DNA from: Heliocidaris erythrogramma
Lineage: Eukaryota; Echinodermata; Echinoidea; Camarodonta; Echinometridae
Length of the DNA stretch: 64,000 nucleotides
Direction of reading: 5' to 3'
Assembly (NCBI GenBank): GCA_025617745.1
Contig: CM046866.1
Span: forward strand, 20,854,216 to 20,918,215
Part shown: positions 1 to 10,981 of the stretch, piece after piece
How the letters are laid out: each line of letters starts with the position of its first letter
How positions within the stretch are numbered: the first letter of the stretch is position 1
Position numbers and translations under genes: made by a program
Notes under the pieces: generated by a model
Told to the model about the DNA's origin: nothing
The model's input: only the letters and a program-made list of their open reading frames with translations
Database searches by the model: none

Positions 1-254
1 CAGATGTTCCGGCTAATGAAAACGAGATCGGGACACCATGGTGTCATCCGTGAGCGGACCAGGAGTTGCCTTAAACTGTGGTCTTTCTTGTATGCTATCA
101 GCGGTGGGTCCTTGAAGAGCTCTCGAGTCGATGCATCTTGTTGAAAGATACGAATGTTGTCAACTATGGTAGAGACCAAATTAGCGGTGGTTGGGTGGTA
201 CGTGAGAACTAGTGGGACACGATCTGAGCTCCGTTTAGTTTTAGGTCGCAGAGC
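1..254 (-). pseudogene. Penelope-like element RT ORF, downstream part
   Basis: Reading the minus strand from 254 to 1 gives an open stretch with hallmarks of the region after the RT core in Penelope-like elements: PLVLTYHPTT, then a TRELFKDPPLIAYKKDHSLR block and LLVRS. In this family the segment lies between the RT fingers/palm and the C-terminal GIY-YIG endonuclease. It is the continuation of the RT fragment at 3679-4035: removing 255-3678 with one copy of the 8-bp repeat CGCAGAGC brings the two parts together in one reading frame just upstream of the HP motif. The gene runs off the left edge, so the endonuclease part is not seen. Family is clear; exact clade (Neptune-like is my guess) is uncertain. 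Confidence 0.75.
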
Positions 255-262
255 GGGGAACC

Positions 263-893
263 GACATTTGCTCCGGCGGCAATTGCTCCTGCGACAAATG
301 CTCCTAAAAATACGACAATTGCTCCGCGACAATTGCTCCGCGATAATTGCTCCTGCGACAATTGCTCCGTCGACATTTGCTCCTGCGATAATTGCTCCGG
401 CGACATTTGCTCCTGCGACAATTGCTCCGACGACATTTTCTCCTGCGACAATTGCTCCGTCGACATTTGCTCCTGCGACAATTGCTCCGTCGACATTTGC
501 TCCGATCGAGCGACAATTGCTCCGTCGACAGAAATACTTATATGCGACAATTGCTCCTGCGACAATTGCTCCGTCAACATTTGCTCCTATTGAGCGACAA
601 ATGCTCCGCGACAACTGACTGCTCCGTCGATAGAAATGCAACAATTGCTCCTGCGACAATTGCTCCGCCGACATTTGCTCCAAAATATGATTATTGTTCA
701 GTCGTTAAAAATGAATATGCGACAATTGCTCCGCGACAATAAACTCGGTAGACATGGTAGATAAAAAGGAATATGCGACATTTGCTCATCGACAATTGCT
801 CCGCCAACATTTGCTCCATTTGAGCGACAATTCCTCCGCGACATTAGCTCCGTCGAAGAAAATGAATATGCGACAATATCATTGCCTCGAGAT
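263..893. repeat. Left inverted arm of the TU-like element (15-bp tandem units)
   Basis: Tandem 15-bp units alternate between GACAATTGCTCC and GACATTTGCTCC cores, with CGATCGAG and GAATATGC interruptions. The same order recurs in reverse complement at 2871-3670. Units are regular near the outer end and degenerate towards the centre. Confidence 0.9.
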
Positions 894-2870
894 ATCTCGA
901 ATATCTCGAAATACATGTATGTCGAGACAATTACTACCGTACCTCTTACTGCTTATTCCACGAGAGTACGATGACACTGGCGTAAATCCGTTTCGAGGAG
1001 TGGGATGGGGAATGAACAAAATATTTTGCCGAAATTTCTTGCTCACATTAATTTGACTATACACACCCCTCACCCACACACCCCAAGACACATACTTTTA
1101 TTTATTTTGCGAGCGAGCCAAAAATTACCATATCTTGCCTTAAAAGAAGTCTCGTTTTTTTGTCAAAATACACTCTGGACTTATAAGATATTTAAATGGT
1201 ATATTTGGTTACCTCACTGCCAAATATTACATACTTCGCTGTTGCAAATGTTTGCTGTCCAAAACCACACTGTTTCTAAACATTGCGAGCAAGGAAAACG
1301 CACTCTCTTGGGGATAAAGTATCATTTCGTCATCAAAATACACCACAGGCCTATAACCTTTCTAAAATATATTCGTCCGCCTCCCGTTGCATGCCCAATT
1401 TGTTTGCCTTCCCAATAAGTTTCACTCTAGCTTTTCAGTGAGCGCAGCGAAAAATATTATGATATGCGGGCATCCGCTGCTGGAATAAAAATGATTGCTA
1501 ATCGAAAACGTCTTGTTTCTAGATTTTATAAGAGGGCAAATATTGATTTTTTTTTTTAAATACTAAGAACAGGTTTAAGTGTATTGTTACAATCCCTTCT
1601 CGTGATTTTAGTAACGTACATTTATCGGCATCATCCGTTCACACAGAGAGTATGATCAGGGTGTGATGATATGAATAGGCTAATGGTCACAGGCGGTTTT
1701 ATTTTAAAAATGTATTAATGGCTAGACAGGGGCGAATGATGGGCTCTGACAATCAGCCTGACAATCATATTTTGATCTAGTCCTTTAACCTTTAGTGTGC
1801 ACATTTTCTCTTTGCATTTAGATGTTTTTAAAGAATCCATGTTCGGGGGGGGGGGGGGGGGGGGGGAGGTGTTTTGCCCGAAAATGACATTTTCTGGTCC
1901 AATTATCACACTTTTTACCAAATATCACATTCTTTGGCCATAAATATCATTAATTTTCAAGTCTCCCACAGCCTCCTGGGTCGTAGCATATGTTTCTTTG
2001 TACTCTGTAATTAATTTCGCTTTACAAATAACCGTAAGACAAGCATATTCAGACAGATGTCACAAAAAATTTACGTTTTATTTTAAGATAAAAATGAAAA
2101 CAAACAAGGAAACACAACTAAACTTTCAAAACAAACTAAAAACAGTTGTTCATATTCTACAAAGTTGAATGCAAAAAGGATAAAATGAACTTTTAGATAA
2201 CAGAGTGATACAGTCCAGTTTATAAAATTTGTATTTTTCTTTTTAGCAAACGTGCTGGAAGATGAAAAATATATGTTTTTTACGTATCTCAGTCATACAA
2301 TTTTCTACTCGTTGTTTTCATAGTGCTGACACAAGATTGTGGTATTCAATAAAAATCATTTATGAAAGTCTGAAAAAAACAATCATATCAAAAGTTTATA
2401 GTTTGGATACGAAGCATTAATAAATACGTAAGATTCATCATGAATCTCAAAACAAGAATAACTCTTATACATTTGTATAACTCAGTTTTTCTGACTGTTT
2501 ACAATATTGAATTGAACCTATGAACTTTAGCAATTCGCAACAACCCACATACAGGACTGGCTTGTTTTCCCCACCAGCAAGTGTTATGGCTAGTAGATAG
2601 AATGGCTATAATTTAGAAATAAATGTTCGCCATCATTTACTCAGTTGTGTTAAAAATGCCCAAGATAAAGAAAGAGAGAGAGAGAGGGGGGGGGGGGGGG
2701 AACAAAATAATAAAACATATAGATGAATAATTAATAGGTATACGAAAAATCACAAGGGAAAGTGGTAGAAAAAATCTTTAAATAGGATTATTTCCAAATC
2801 CCGAAACACCAACAACAGCTATTGTTCTGAATTCGTTGTGTTCGCTTTTGATGAGGATTTTATATAAGGT
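894..2870. other. Central segment of the TU-like element, no gene seen
   Basis: AT-rich DNA with no conserved reading frame. It holds a run of 22 G at 1845-1866 and a (GA)n-G run at about 2673-2700. TU elements are known to have modular, often unrelated centres, which fits a segment without recognisable content. Confidence 0.6.
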
Positions 2871-3670
2871 TGTCGTTGGAGCAATTGTCACATACATAAG
2901 CATTAACGACAGCCGACGGAACAGATGTCGGCGGACAAGTTGTCGCATGAGCAATTGTTGCGGAGCAATGATATTGTCACATATTCATTTTATTTGACGG
3001 AGCTAATGTCGCGAAGGAATTGTCGCTCGAATGAAACAAATGTCGGCGGATCGAGTGCTTTCCGCCGGAGCTAATGTCGCCGGAGCAAATGTCGACGGAG
3101 CAATTGTCGAGGAGCAAATATTTATTTCTATTTACTGAGTTTATTGTCGCGGAGCAATTGCCGCATATTCATTTTTATCGGCGGAGCAATTGTCGCATAT
3201 ATTCATTATTATCGACGGAGCAGTTGTCGCGGAGTAGGTAATTGTCGCTCGATCGGAGCAAATGTCGACAAAACAATTGTTGCAGAAACAATTGTCGCAA
3301 TTGTCTCATATATTCATTTTATCGACGGAGCAATTGTCGCTCGATCGGAGCAAATGTCGCGGAGCAATTGTCGCAGGGGCAATTGTCGCATATTTGCATT
3401 TCTATCGACGGAGCAGTTGTCGCTCGATCGGAGCAAATATCGACGGAGCAATTGTCGCAGGAGCAAATGTCGACGGAGCAATTGTCGCAGGAGCAAATGT
3501 CGACGGAGCAATTGTCGCAGGAGCAAATGTCGTCGGAGCAATTATCGCAGGAGCAAATGTCGACGGAGCAATTGTCGCAGGAGCAATTATCGCGGAGCAA
3601 TTGTCGCGGAGCAATTGTCGTATTTTTAGGAGCATTTGTCGCAGGAGCAATTGCCGCCGGAGCAAATGTC
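2871..3670. repeat. Right inverted arm of the TU-like element
   Basis: Reverse complement of the left arm: GGAGCAATTGTCGC and GGAGCAAATGTCGAC units of 15 bp, most regular at 3430-3600. It is about 170 bp longer than the left arm, consistent with slippage or unequal exchange in tandem units. Confidence 0.9.
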
Positions 3671-3678
3671 ATACATTC

Positions 3679-4035
3679 CGCAGAGCTTGCTGTCGACTAA
3701 TGGAAGAGGCATTACTAGATCACCTGTTCTGGGTAGCCTCTTTGGTGGGAAAATCCAGCCATTTCCTTGGATCGTTTGCGGAAATCATCGTCATCACTAC
3801 AAAGGCGGTGAAGTCTAGTCAGCTGCGAAAACGGGATTGATCGTTTGCAGCTAGGTGGATGCGTAGAAGAAAAGTATAGGTAGTGGGCACCTGTCGGCTT
3901 GTATTGCACACTTGTGATCATCCGGGTGCCATTAAGGCGGAGACTGATGTCTAGGAAGGGAACAGCCTCATCAGAGATGGTGCACTCTAAAAAGTCAAAT
4001 GTTAAATCTACATTTAAAAGGTTGGAGGGGTGACA
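3679..4035 (-). pseudogene. Penelope-like element RT ORF, upstream part
   Basis: On the minus strand from about 4035 the frame reads NVDLTFDFLECTISDEAVPF and LDISLRLNGT, then TSVQYKPT and SIPFSQLTRLHRLCSDDDDF, followed by a GYP motif. This is the thumb-side region typical of Penelope-like RTs (PFLD, YKPT, SIPFSQ, R-x-CS). The frame shifts by one near 3718 and then runs to the insertion point of the TU-like element at 3679, continuing at 254. The upstream catalytic YxDD part is missing, because beyond about 4035 the sequence no longer aligns with RT. A 5'-truncated, dead copy. Confidence 0.75.
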
Positions 4036-4044
4036 ACATTTTCA

Positions 4045-4112
4045 AAATGAACACTTTTAACAATGCTGAATCCAACCTTTAAACTATTAGATCCAGCATG
4101 TTAAAAGTGTTA
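4045..4112. repeat. Imperfect hairpin
   Basis: AACACTTTTAACAATGCTG at about 4047 is matched in inverted orientation by CAGCATGTTAAAAGTGTT at about 4093-4111. It abuts the truncated 5' end of the Penelope fragment and may be a short remnant of a DNA transposon end. No further assignment is possible. Confidence 0.5.
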
Positions 4113-4430
4113 AAGGTCCCCTTTTATGAAATTCTAATTCTTGGTATTTTGTACATGATACTCATCTAAATTGAAAAATGAAATCCGTTTGCAATAAATA
4201 CGTATCAAAATATTTTTAAAATAATATTTTCCCCAGGTATTCATGTCCAAAACAGTCTGCTAAGCTCCACCCCCTTTTAAACCCCGAATTCTCGTTTCGC
4301 GAGCATGATTGACGTGTGACGTCACAAACCGACATTGCCGATGCTTGTTTACAATATTGCATATGTATCACATGTGCAAACTAACTTGCTGTTGTATATA
4401 CCACCTCGAAAACCACCTCTAAAGCGAAGT

Positions 4431-4580
4431 ATGCCGCAACGCTGCGTTGTTGCAAAAGTAAAATTAACTCGCGCCCATTGGAAGGGGCCGAGTAACCGCA
4501 GTGTTGTGTGCTCCGAGCACTTTTGTGCGGAGGACTTCGCGTTTGGCATCAAGAAGAGGCCGTCCCTGAAACAAGTTTGA
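4431..4580 (+). pseudogene. THAP-domain fragment with internal deletion
   Basis: A 49-residue frame starts MPQRCVVA, the usual N-terminus of a THAP zinc finger, and then continues with KVKLTRAHW and SVVCSEHFCAEDF. The latter holds the C-x2-H pair of the C2CH finger and the following F. The stretch between the first Cys and the LTRAHW segment, which normally holds the second Cys and the FP motif (about 20-25 residues), is absent, so a zinc-binding finger cannot form. It ends at a TGA after SLKQV, before any AVPTIF motif. It could be a retrocopy or exon with an internal deletion, or an exon joined with loss of a small exon. THAP family assignment is solid; function is not expected. Confidence 0.6.
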
Positions 4581-5090
4581 TCATATATGTATCAATAATA
4601 TGAAATTTGGCGACTCTGAGCTTTACCTCACAAGCACCTCTCTCAATTAGTCTTTACTATTAAAAATGATTTTTTTTTTGTTCTTGATGAAGAAAAAGAT
4701 CTTTCTCCATAAGGAGGGTGTGATAAAAATGTTTATCATGGTAGAGTGGAAACTCAGTATAAAGAGGTCTGATACAACAATATTCCTGATATAACAAGGT
4801 AATATTCTGGTCTCAACTCTTTATATTCGTTTTTTTTTAATGATATAACGAGATTCTGGATTTAACCAGGTAATTTTAACCAAGAATACTTAATTGGAGA
4901 ATACCAACTTGAAAATCAATTTTAGAATTATCATTCATTTTATTTATTTTATGCTCACTTGATATTCGTTATTATTGTCGCTATTGTTGTTGTACTGTTA
5001 TTACTACTTTACTTTTATTGATTGTAAATAATGTATATGTGTTATTTAAAAAAAAGATATATGTGATGTACATTTTCAATTAATTTGCTA

Positions 5091-5442
5091 TTCGGAAAAT
5101 AGCGTTAAACACGGACATAATATGTACTAAAATACTAAAGCTTTTCGACATGCACTCATCAGAGTAAATTCGCATGAATGAACAGAACGCCAGAAAACGA
5201 AACAATATAATAGAGCCGAAGGAACAGTGGACGCTAAATGGCGCGATATGATTGGCTGAACAAGGTTAGGCCTAGTAACAGCCGTTCGGTCGAACAAATG
5301 CTAAAATAACGCAAGTGTTCTTACGAACTCCTTCTGACGGCACAGAATGGGGTCAGTAAGCCGAATGTATGATGCCTCGAGCATGCGCAGGTGATTAAAA
5401 CTTCTCGCTCGGCTGAGTTTAACGCTATTTTCCGATTTTGCA
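5091..5442 (-). pseudogene. Penelope-like element 3'-terminal fragment
   Basis: The minus strand encodes DPILCRQKEFV, then ALF and a stop at 5301-5303. It is the same C-terminal tail as the copy at 47318-48425 (DPLLCRQKEFV, then ALRLF and stop), so this is the last part of a GIY-YIG-bearing Penelope-like ORF plus its 3' tail (CTCTGATGAGTGCATGTCG followed by AAAAGCTT). The fragment is flanked by an inverted repeat, CGGAAAATAGCGTTAAAC at 5094 and its complement near 5418. No RT or endonuclease core remains. Confidence 0.6.
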
Positions 5443-5549
5443 GTACCAAGCACTTATTTAATTTGCTATTGATTTATGTAATCAATTTTACAGGGCTAAC
5501 CTCCATTAGCATCTGCTATTTGTTAGCTCCCTTTACCAAGACGTTATTG

Positions 5550-5626
5550 TGATTTTTACCAATATGTATGTATCATTGTGACTTGGTAATAAACTCATTC
5601 ATTCATTCATTCATTCATTCATTCAA
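5550..5626 (+). repeat. LINE-type 3' end with (ATTC)n tail
   Basis: TGTGACTTGGTAATAAACTC followed by about seven ATTC units. The arrangement of a short conserved 3' UTR and tetranucleotide tail is typical of CR1-like LINE 3' ends; no coding part is attached. Confidence 0.5.
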
Positions 5627-5786
5627 TTTTAATAGTCCCAAGGACCTCGTTATACTAAGTTTCCGCCGTATATTTAATATTGATTGTTGTTACCACCCTG
5701 AATGTAGTGAAAATGTAACGGGCAATTTTCAACCTACAACCCCCCCCCCCCCCCCCGGCAGGAAAAAGGACAGAAAATCTATTTTC

Positions 5787-6040
5787 CAATGATTCCCTCT
5801 CTCTCTTTCACCATTTCTTCTCTTGTGCTTTCCTTCCCTTTCTCCCTCTTTATGCCCAAAATTCTCCACTTACACACATCTTCCCTACACTTTTTAGCTC
5901 TCCTTTTCCCCCCAATGATTCCCTCTATTTCTATTTCTTCCCTTGTGCTTTCTGTCTCCCTTTCTCCTTCTTTTTGCCCAATATTCTCCATTTACACACA
6001 TATCCTCTCAACCTGTTATCTCTCTTTTTTCTTTTTCCAT
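5787..6040 (+). repeat. CT-rich tandem duplication, ~127-bp period
   Basis: Two head-to-tail copies share CCAATGATTCCCTCT, CTTGTGCTTTC, TTTGCCCA and TTACACACAT in order, starting near 5786 and 5912. Strongly pyrimidine-rich; the open frames across it follow from low complexity. Confidence 0.75.
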
Positions 6041-6850
6041 TCTGCCAGTTGTTGGTTTTGATCTCATTCACGCACTCACACCTTTCTTTTCAATTGTTAG
6101 TTTCATTCACGACAAGCCTTGCATAGTAAATGTGTTTGAGCTCTTCCAGAGATGACAAAAATATTCAATTGATTTGAAATATATTATTACTTCTGGAGAA
6201 ATGTAGATATAGATGGTGTATCCATGCAGGAAATGGTTGTCTTAGAATTGAACATCTAAATTCAATCAAGGAGAATGCTCACCCCCCCAAAAAAAAATCA
6301 TAACAAAACAAAACAAACAAAACTGATTAGCTTCCAAAGTGTGTTTCATTAACAAATGAAACAACAAATGCCATAAAAAATAACAGACATCATATTATGC
6401 CATTAACAATAGAGTTATCATTCTTACCTGAGATACATGTATCTTTACGACATCAATTACAAAAAAATGCTCTGGGCAAATACTTAGATGTGACGAAACT
6501 CAGACCAGCTGCAGCTGGATTGTTTTGCGTTTGTGAACTTGGTTACCCAATTCCAATTTCTGACAGTGAAAATGAATATTCAAAATAAGCCTCCTAGACT
6601 CCTCTTTTCCTGTGATACTTGAACCAAAAACAGCAATATAATTTTTACCATATTGTCACAGTGTAGCACACCCTCATGTAATAAACCCAACTTTCAGGGA
6701 AACTGATATCCATGTATAGGAATTAAATATCATGAAAAGATAGAAATGACGTTCTAGCATTTTTAACATTTCTTATAAACAGTTATGTACGTGATAAATG
6801 TATATGCTATCTAAGCGTTATCAAGTTAACAACTAGACCAACATAATTTT
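6041..6850. other. No gene seen
   Basis: AT-rich sequence without conserved motifs. A 63-codon frame at 6397-6588 has no recognisable domain and no splice context, and I do not call it. Confidence 0.5.
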
Positions 6851-6859
6851 TATATACTA

Positions 6860-7935
6860 GGGGAATTAAAATCATTTCAAAACCCCTGTTTTCATGTGTT
6901 AACCTATGGGAGATGGAAGGCCAAAAGCATGCATATTCCCGGGGATTTATAGGGGGGGGGGGGGGTTTACTGGACTCACCAAGCCTTCATTATACCTTAT
7001 CAGAGCTTTAAATTTCATGTAAATCACATTTTTTACATTTTCAAAGAAAAATTATGGGAATTATAATCACCCTAAAATTCCTTGTTTTTGCGTGTTAACC
7101 TATGGCAGGAGAGACGTTTTTGGTCAAAAGCATGCATATTCCCGGGGATTTATGGGTGGGGGGGGGGGGGGGGGGGTTTACTGGACTCATCAAGCCTTAA
7201 TTATACCTTTTCAGAGCTTTAAATTTTATGTGAATCACGTTTTTTATAATTTCAAATAAAAATTATGGGAATTATAATCATCCTAAAATTCCTTGTTTTC
7301 GCGTGTAAACCTATGGCAAGAGAGACTTTTTGGGGTAAAAAGCATGCATATTCCCGGGGATTTATGCGGGATCTATTCAACTAGTTGAGTCTTTATTATA
7401 CAGAGCTTTAAATTTTATTCAACTGGGCGTTGTGGCGTGCGCCTGTAATCCAGCTAACAGTGGAAGTTATAAACTGATTCAGCGGACCCAGGTTCGAGGC
7501 TGAGTCACGTCTTTCGGATGGTGACGTTAAAGGTCGGTCCCCAGACGTAAATAATCATATTTGATTGATACACGTCTGTAAAAACCCAATTACACACACA
7601 CATTCAAGGCACATTTTTCAAAATTTTGATTTAATTCTGCGGGAATTATAATCATTCAAAAATTCCCGTTTTTGCGTGTTAACCTATGGGAGATGGAAGG
7701 CCCAAAGCATGCATATTCCCGGGGATTTACGCGGGGTCCCTTGCACCTTTTGAGCCTTCATTAAGCCTTTTCAGAGTCTCAAATTACATGTAAGCCACAT
7801 TTGCACTAAATTCAAGGTAATACTAGAGGAACTATAATCATTTTTAAAATCCATGTTTTCACGTGTTAACCCTATGGCAGATGACTCTGTCAAAAAGCAA
7901 GCATGATCCAAGGGATTCATATCGCCATTTATTGA
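6860..7935 (+). repeat. ~210-bp tandem repeat array, about five units
   Basis: Units share GGGAATTATAATCAT, GTTAACCTATGG and GCATGCATATTCCCGGGGAT and recur at about 6863, 7053, 7267, 7632 and 7833. Two units carry poly(G) (6953-6966; 19 G at 7158-7176). A SINE at 7424-7612 interrupts the third unit. The last unit is the most diverged. Confidence 0.85.
7424..7612 (+). mobile_element. SINE with 7SL-like head, copy 1
   Basis: The head GGGCGTTGTGGCGTGCGCCT then GTAATCCAGCTA resembles the 5' domain of 7SL RNA/Alu, and GGTTCGAGGC further on fits a pol III B box. The body ends in TTTACAGACGTG on the other strand and an ACACAC tail. Two further copies lie at 8168-8602 in the opposite orientation. 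Whether the head derives from 7SL or is a chance similarity of a tRNA-type head is open. Confidence 0.7.
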
Positions 7936-8167
7936 CAAAAAAGGTTCTAGAAATGTTTTTTTTAACTATCCGTCCTTGTACTCGTGCAAAAATCAGACTT
8001 GAAAAAGATAGAGTAAGAAAAAGTGAGACATATTTTCACGTGTTATATATACCTATCGAGAACGTATTTTCCCCCCGAGTCTGTTTTTAACACAGCAAAG
8101 TATGCCTCCAAACTGCACTACGGAAGTAGGTCAGAGTAATCTGTCTTGATACTATTTAAAGCCTTTG

Positions 8168-8198
<31 letters not shown>

Positions 8199-8412
8199 TG
8201 GGTTTTTACAGACGTGTATCAATCAGATATGATTATTTACGTCTGGGACCGACCTTTAACGTCACCATCCGAAAGACGTGAGTCAGTCTCGAACCTGGGT
8301 CCGCTGAATCAGTTTATAACTTCCACTGGTAGCTGGATTACAGGCGCACGCCACAACCACAGAACTCCTAAAGACGTCTTTAGGAGTTCTGTGGCCACAA
8401 CGCCCAGTTTTG
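8168..8412 (-). mobile_element. SINE with 7SL-like head, copy 2, interrupted
   Basis: Minus-strand copy of the 7424 SINE preceded by a (TG)n tract. It is interrupted at 8357-8394 by a perfect 38-bp palindrome flanked by the 6-bp direct repeat CCACAA. It is followed head-to-tail by copy 3, so the pair forms a tandem dimer separated by (TG)n. Confidence 0.75.
8357..8394. mobile_element. 38-bp perfect palindrome with 6-bp target duplication
   Basis: CCACAGAACTCCTAAAGAC is followed directly by its exact reverse complement. CCACAA occurs on both sides (8351-8356 and 8395-8400) but only once in the uninterrupted SINE copies at 7424 and 8413. That makes this an insertion with a 6-bp duplication rather than a stretch of original SINE. 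It may be a minimal foldback footprint or a templated repair insert. Confidence 0.8.
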
Positions 8413-8602
8413 GTGTGTGTGTGTGTGTAATTGGGTTTTTACAGACGTGTATCAATCAGATACGATTATTTACGTCTGGGACCGACCTTTAACGTCACCA
8501 TCCGAAAGACGTGACTCAGTCTCGAACCTGGGTCCGCTGAATCAGTTTATAACTTCCACTGGTAGCTGGATTACAGGCGCACGCCACAACGCCCAGTTTT
8601 GT
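8413..8602 (-). mobile_element. SINE with 7SL-like head, copy 3
   Basis: Intact minus-strand copy ending GCGCACGCCACAACGCCCAG. It differs from copy 2 at few positions and serves as the empty site for the 38-bp palindrome. Confidence 0.75.
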
Positions 8603-10981
8603 CAAAAGTGCCATTCAACGAACGTAGAGGGCGGCAACACTTTGCAGTATTGCTATGAGGAAGGTTCACTTTGCTAAATTTCTGTGACCATCGTTTTCTC
8701 TCAGAGAGGTTTTTGGGTAGATTGTAGATTTGATTTTTTTTTTCAATTTATACTTTAAAAAACTTTTGAATTAAAATGTTAAAATAAGATGTTATGTTCA
8801 ATAATATTTTTCACTGATTTTTATAATTTTGAAGAGAAAAAATATTAAAATGGTTATAAATTTATCATTTTACTTTACGATACAATAATATGTATTTGTG
8901 AGGTTGCTAACGTTTTCCTGCTATATTTCGCTGCTACTGCACTGTATTTCGATTTCGATCCATGTCCGTACCACCGTGTGCATATATACCGTGTACATTA
9001 TCGCTACATACAGTTCTCTCTCTTGATCTGACCGCCTAAGTAGACTCAGAGTCAGAGCTCGACGATGGATCAATCAAGGTTTGATTTTAGTTATAAATTT
9101 AGATTAACTTATTTGAAATGCTGATTTTTGGCAATCCAGGGTAATAAAATAGAGAGAGCTGTTAGTGTTACTAGTGAGTAGTGTTAGCATGCATGTAACG
9201 TTAATTTGTTAAATTAAAAAAAAAATGTTCGGATGCTGGATGGAGCGATGATGATCATGATGATGGACATGATGGATGGGGGATCAGATTCGGATGACCG
9301 GACACTTAACAAGAATGAAAAATAAGGTGGCTGGGACATAAGGAATTCTTGCCGTGATAATCATCATCGATATATTTTTCTATAAATAATATCGGGCAAA
9401 ACCCACAAAATAGGGGCAGGTCGGCGTGCGCGTGCCATGTTTTACAGTGCGGTAGAGGCAAAAATGAACACATGTAGGCCTGACAAGTTCATAATCAAGT
9501 TCAAAACAACTTCCAAGTATATTTTAAATCAGGTAATTAATGCTGTGATAATCATATTGTCCTCTTGGCTTTCAGATTTGTAGTTGTTTGATGAAAATAA
9601 TAACGATTTTGGCCAGAAATGGAGTCAAACTCGCAAATGTTTCATCGCTGAATCTGGTATGTGGTACAAGATCGTCGCCGCCGCCGCCGCTGGGCTACAT
9701 TTGCTTGCACACAAATGAATACAGCACGCGCAGACCAGCCCCTATTCTCCGGGTTTGCCTAATAATATCGTCGAAGTTAGATCAAAATAAGTCTAACTTA
9801 GGCCTAACATTAACAAAGTTAGGCCCTAACGTTAACCATAATGATAATTGTATTTGTAACTTGTAAATTTTCACAAACTTGAGACAAGGTCAAACTCAAA
9901 GGCAAGCATGATGGGTTTTTTTTTAATTTCAAGAGAGAGAGAGAGAGGGGGTTCATATTTAGTCTTGATTATACTATTTGTAGACCAGAATCAAAGCACT
10001 TTTAATGAGAGGTAATAATACATCTCCACAGAGTAATATATCATATGGATGGCCTTTGTTGTTTCACTCAGTGTCTTTCAGTAATCAAATTCATTAGTCT
10101 CATGTTGACTTTGATTGCCCTCAGATAAACTTGGCAAGGAACTAACTTGTGGCTGATCTACTTGAAGATCTAATAGAGCCTAATGTTAGAGGTCTACATA
10201 ACTCAACAACTGTTGGAGGTGCCGGATGAAGCGGAAAGTCCTACTATAAAAGACTTTGATGAGACGTGAGAAATAAGCAGGTAGGTCTAGACATAACTAG
10301 TTGGACCTACACTTAATTATACCAAGGAGTTACCACAGGGTATTACAGCTAAAAATGATAGGTCTGGTAATGGTAGTGGATCCAGTATCGGTTTACTTGA
10401 GGGGGGGGGGGGGGATTTTTTAGTTTACATTGTCCAACCAAAACAACAACAACAACAAAAGAATTCTGAGAGAATGGACATTTCATTTGTACTTTTCCTT
10501 TATCCACCACTGAGATCTGTTTTCTTCAGTGTAATATTAAATTAGCCGTTTTAGTGTCTTTAAAAATCAATTATGAGATCTTTAGGGACTGTTCAGTGTG
10601 ATGTCAGTATAAATATAATTTTTAGTCCCCCTTAATTTTTTTATTAAACATTTCATTAATTAATGCAAACAGAAACAAAACAAAATAAGATGGGTGAATA
10701 CATTACACTTTTATTAAAATCCACAAATATTTTAGGATGGATTGTACATGCAGTTAGTATTTATCCTCTTTGAAAAAGATCACGAGGGTGAGGATGAGCG
10801 TATCTCATATTTTTTTCTTAATACATACTAATGCTTCTCTACACGACTCTCCTTCATCTATTTTACAGATGATGATGAAGATGAAGGCTTACCGCTGAGA
10901 ATGAAGACAAATTCTGAGAGGAGCAAATAAATACTTAGCTGCTCGAGTTTTGCATGGTAGGTCTATGCTGTAAGAGTAAGA
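8603..10981. other. Non-coding stretch
   Basis: AT-rich with simple sequence (a CCG run near 9668, GA near 9934, a G run near 10401). No frame shows a recognisable domain. The 92-codon frame at 9588-9866 has no supporting feature. Confidence 0.5.

Larger units (their letters stand above)
255..3678. mobile_element. TU-like foldback transposon inserted in a Penelope-like RT gene
   Basis: The element is bounded by the 8-bp direct repeat CGCAGAGC (247-254 and 3679-3686). Its two ends are long inverted repeats (about 263-893 and 2871-3670) made of tandem 15-bp units such as GCGACAATTGCTCCT. The outermost ~100 bp of the two arms are almost identical when one is reverse-complemented. The centre (894-2870) has no coding signal I recognise. 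Long inverted repeats with 15-bp tandem units and an 8-bp target duplication are, as I remember it, the defining traits of the sea urchin TU transposons. Open frames in the arms are by-products of the 15-bp periodicity, not genes. The interrupted RT frame confirms both boundaries. Confidence 0.85.
4737..5680. mobile_element. Nested pogo/Tigger-like MITE remnant interrupted by other repeats
   Basis: GTGGAAACTCAGTATAAAGA at about 4745 and its inverted counterpart near 5638-5670 (CCTCGTTATACTAAGTTTCC) look like the terminal repeats of a pogo/Tigger-type element. Between them lie a Penelope 3' fragment (5091-5442) and a LINE-type tail ending in (ATTC)n. The MITE itself is degenerate. The nesting order is inferred from which ends are interrupted. 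Confidence 0.45.

Noticed and set aside
154-742. Overlapping open frames of Cys/Asp/Asn- or Ala/Pro/Thr-rich protein on both strands, and again at 3144-3840
   Set aside because: All six frames stay open because of the 15-bp period of the TU-like arms; the open frames are not evidence of protein.
263-893. CRISPR-like array
   Set aside because: Repeat and spacer have the same 15-bp period, the array is mirrored at 2871-3670, and the DNA is eukaryotic.
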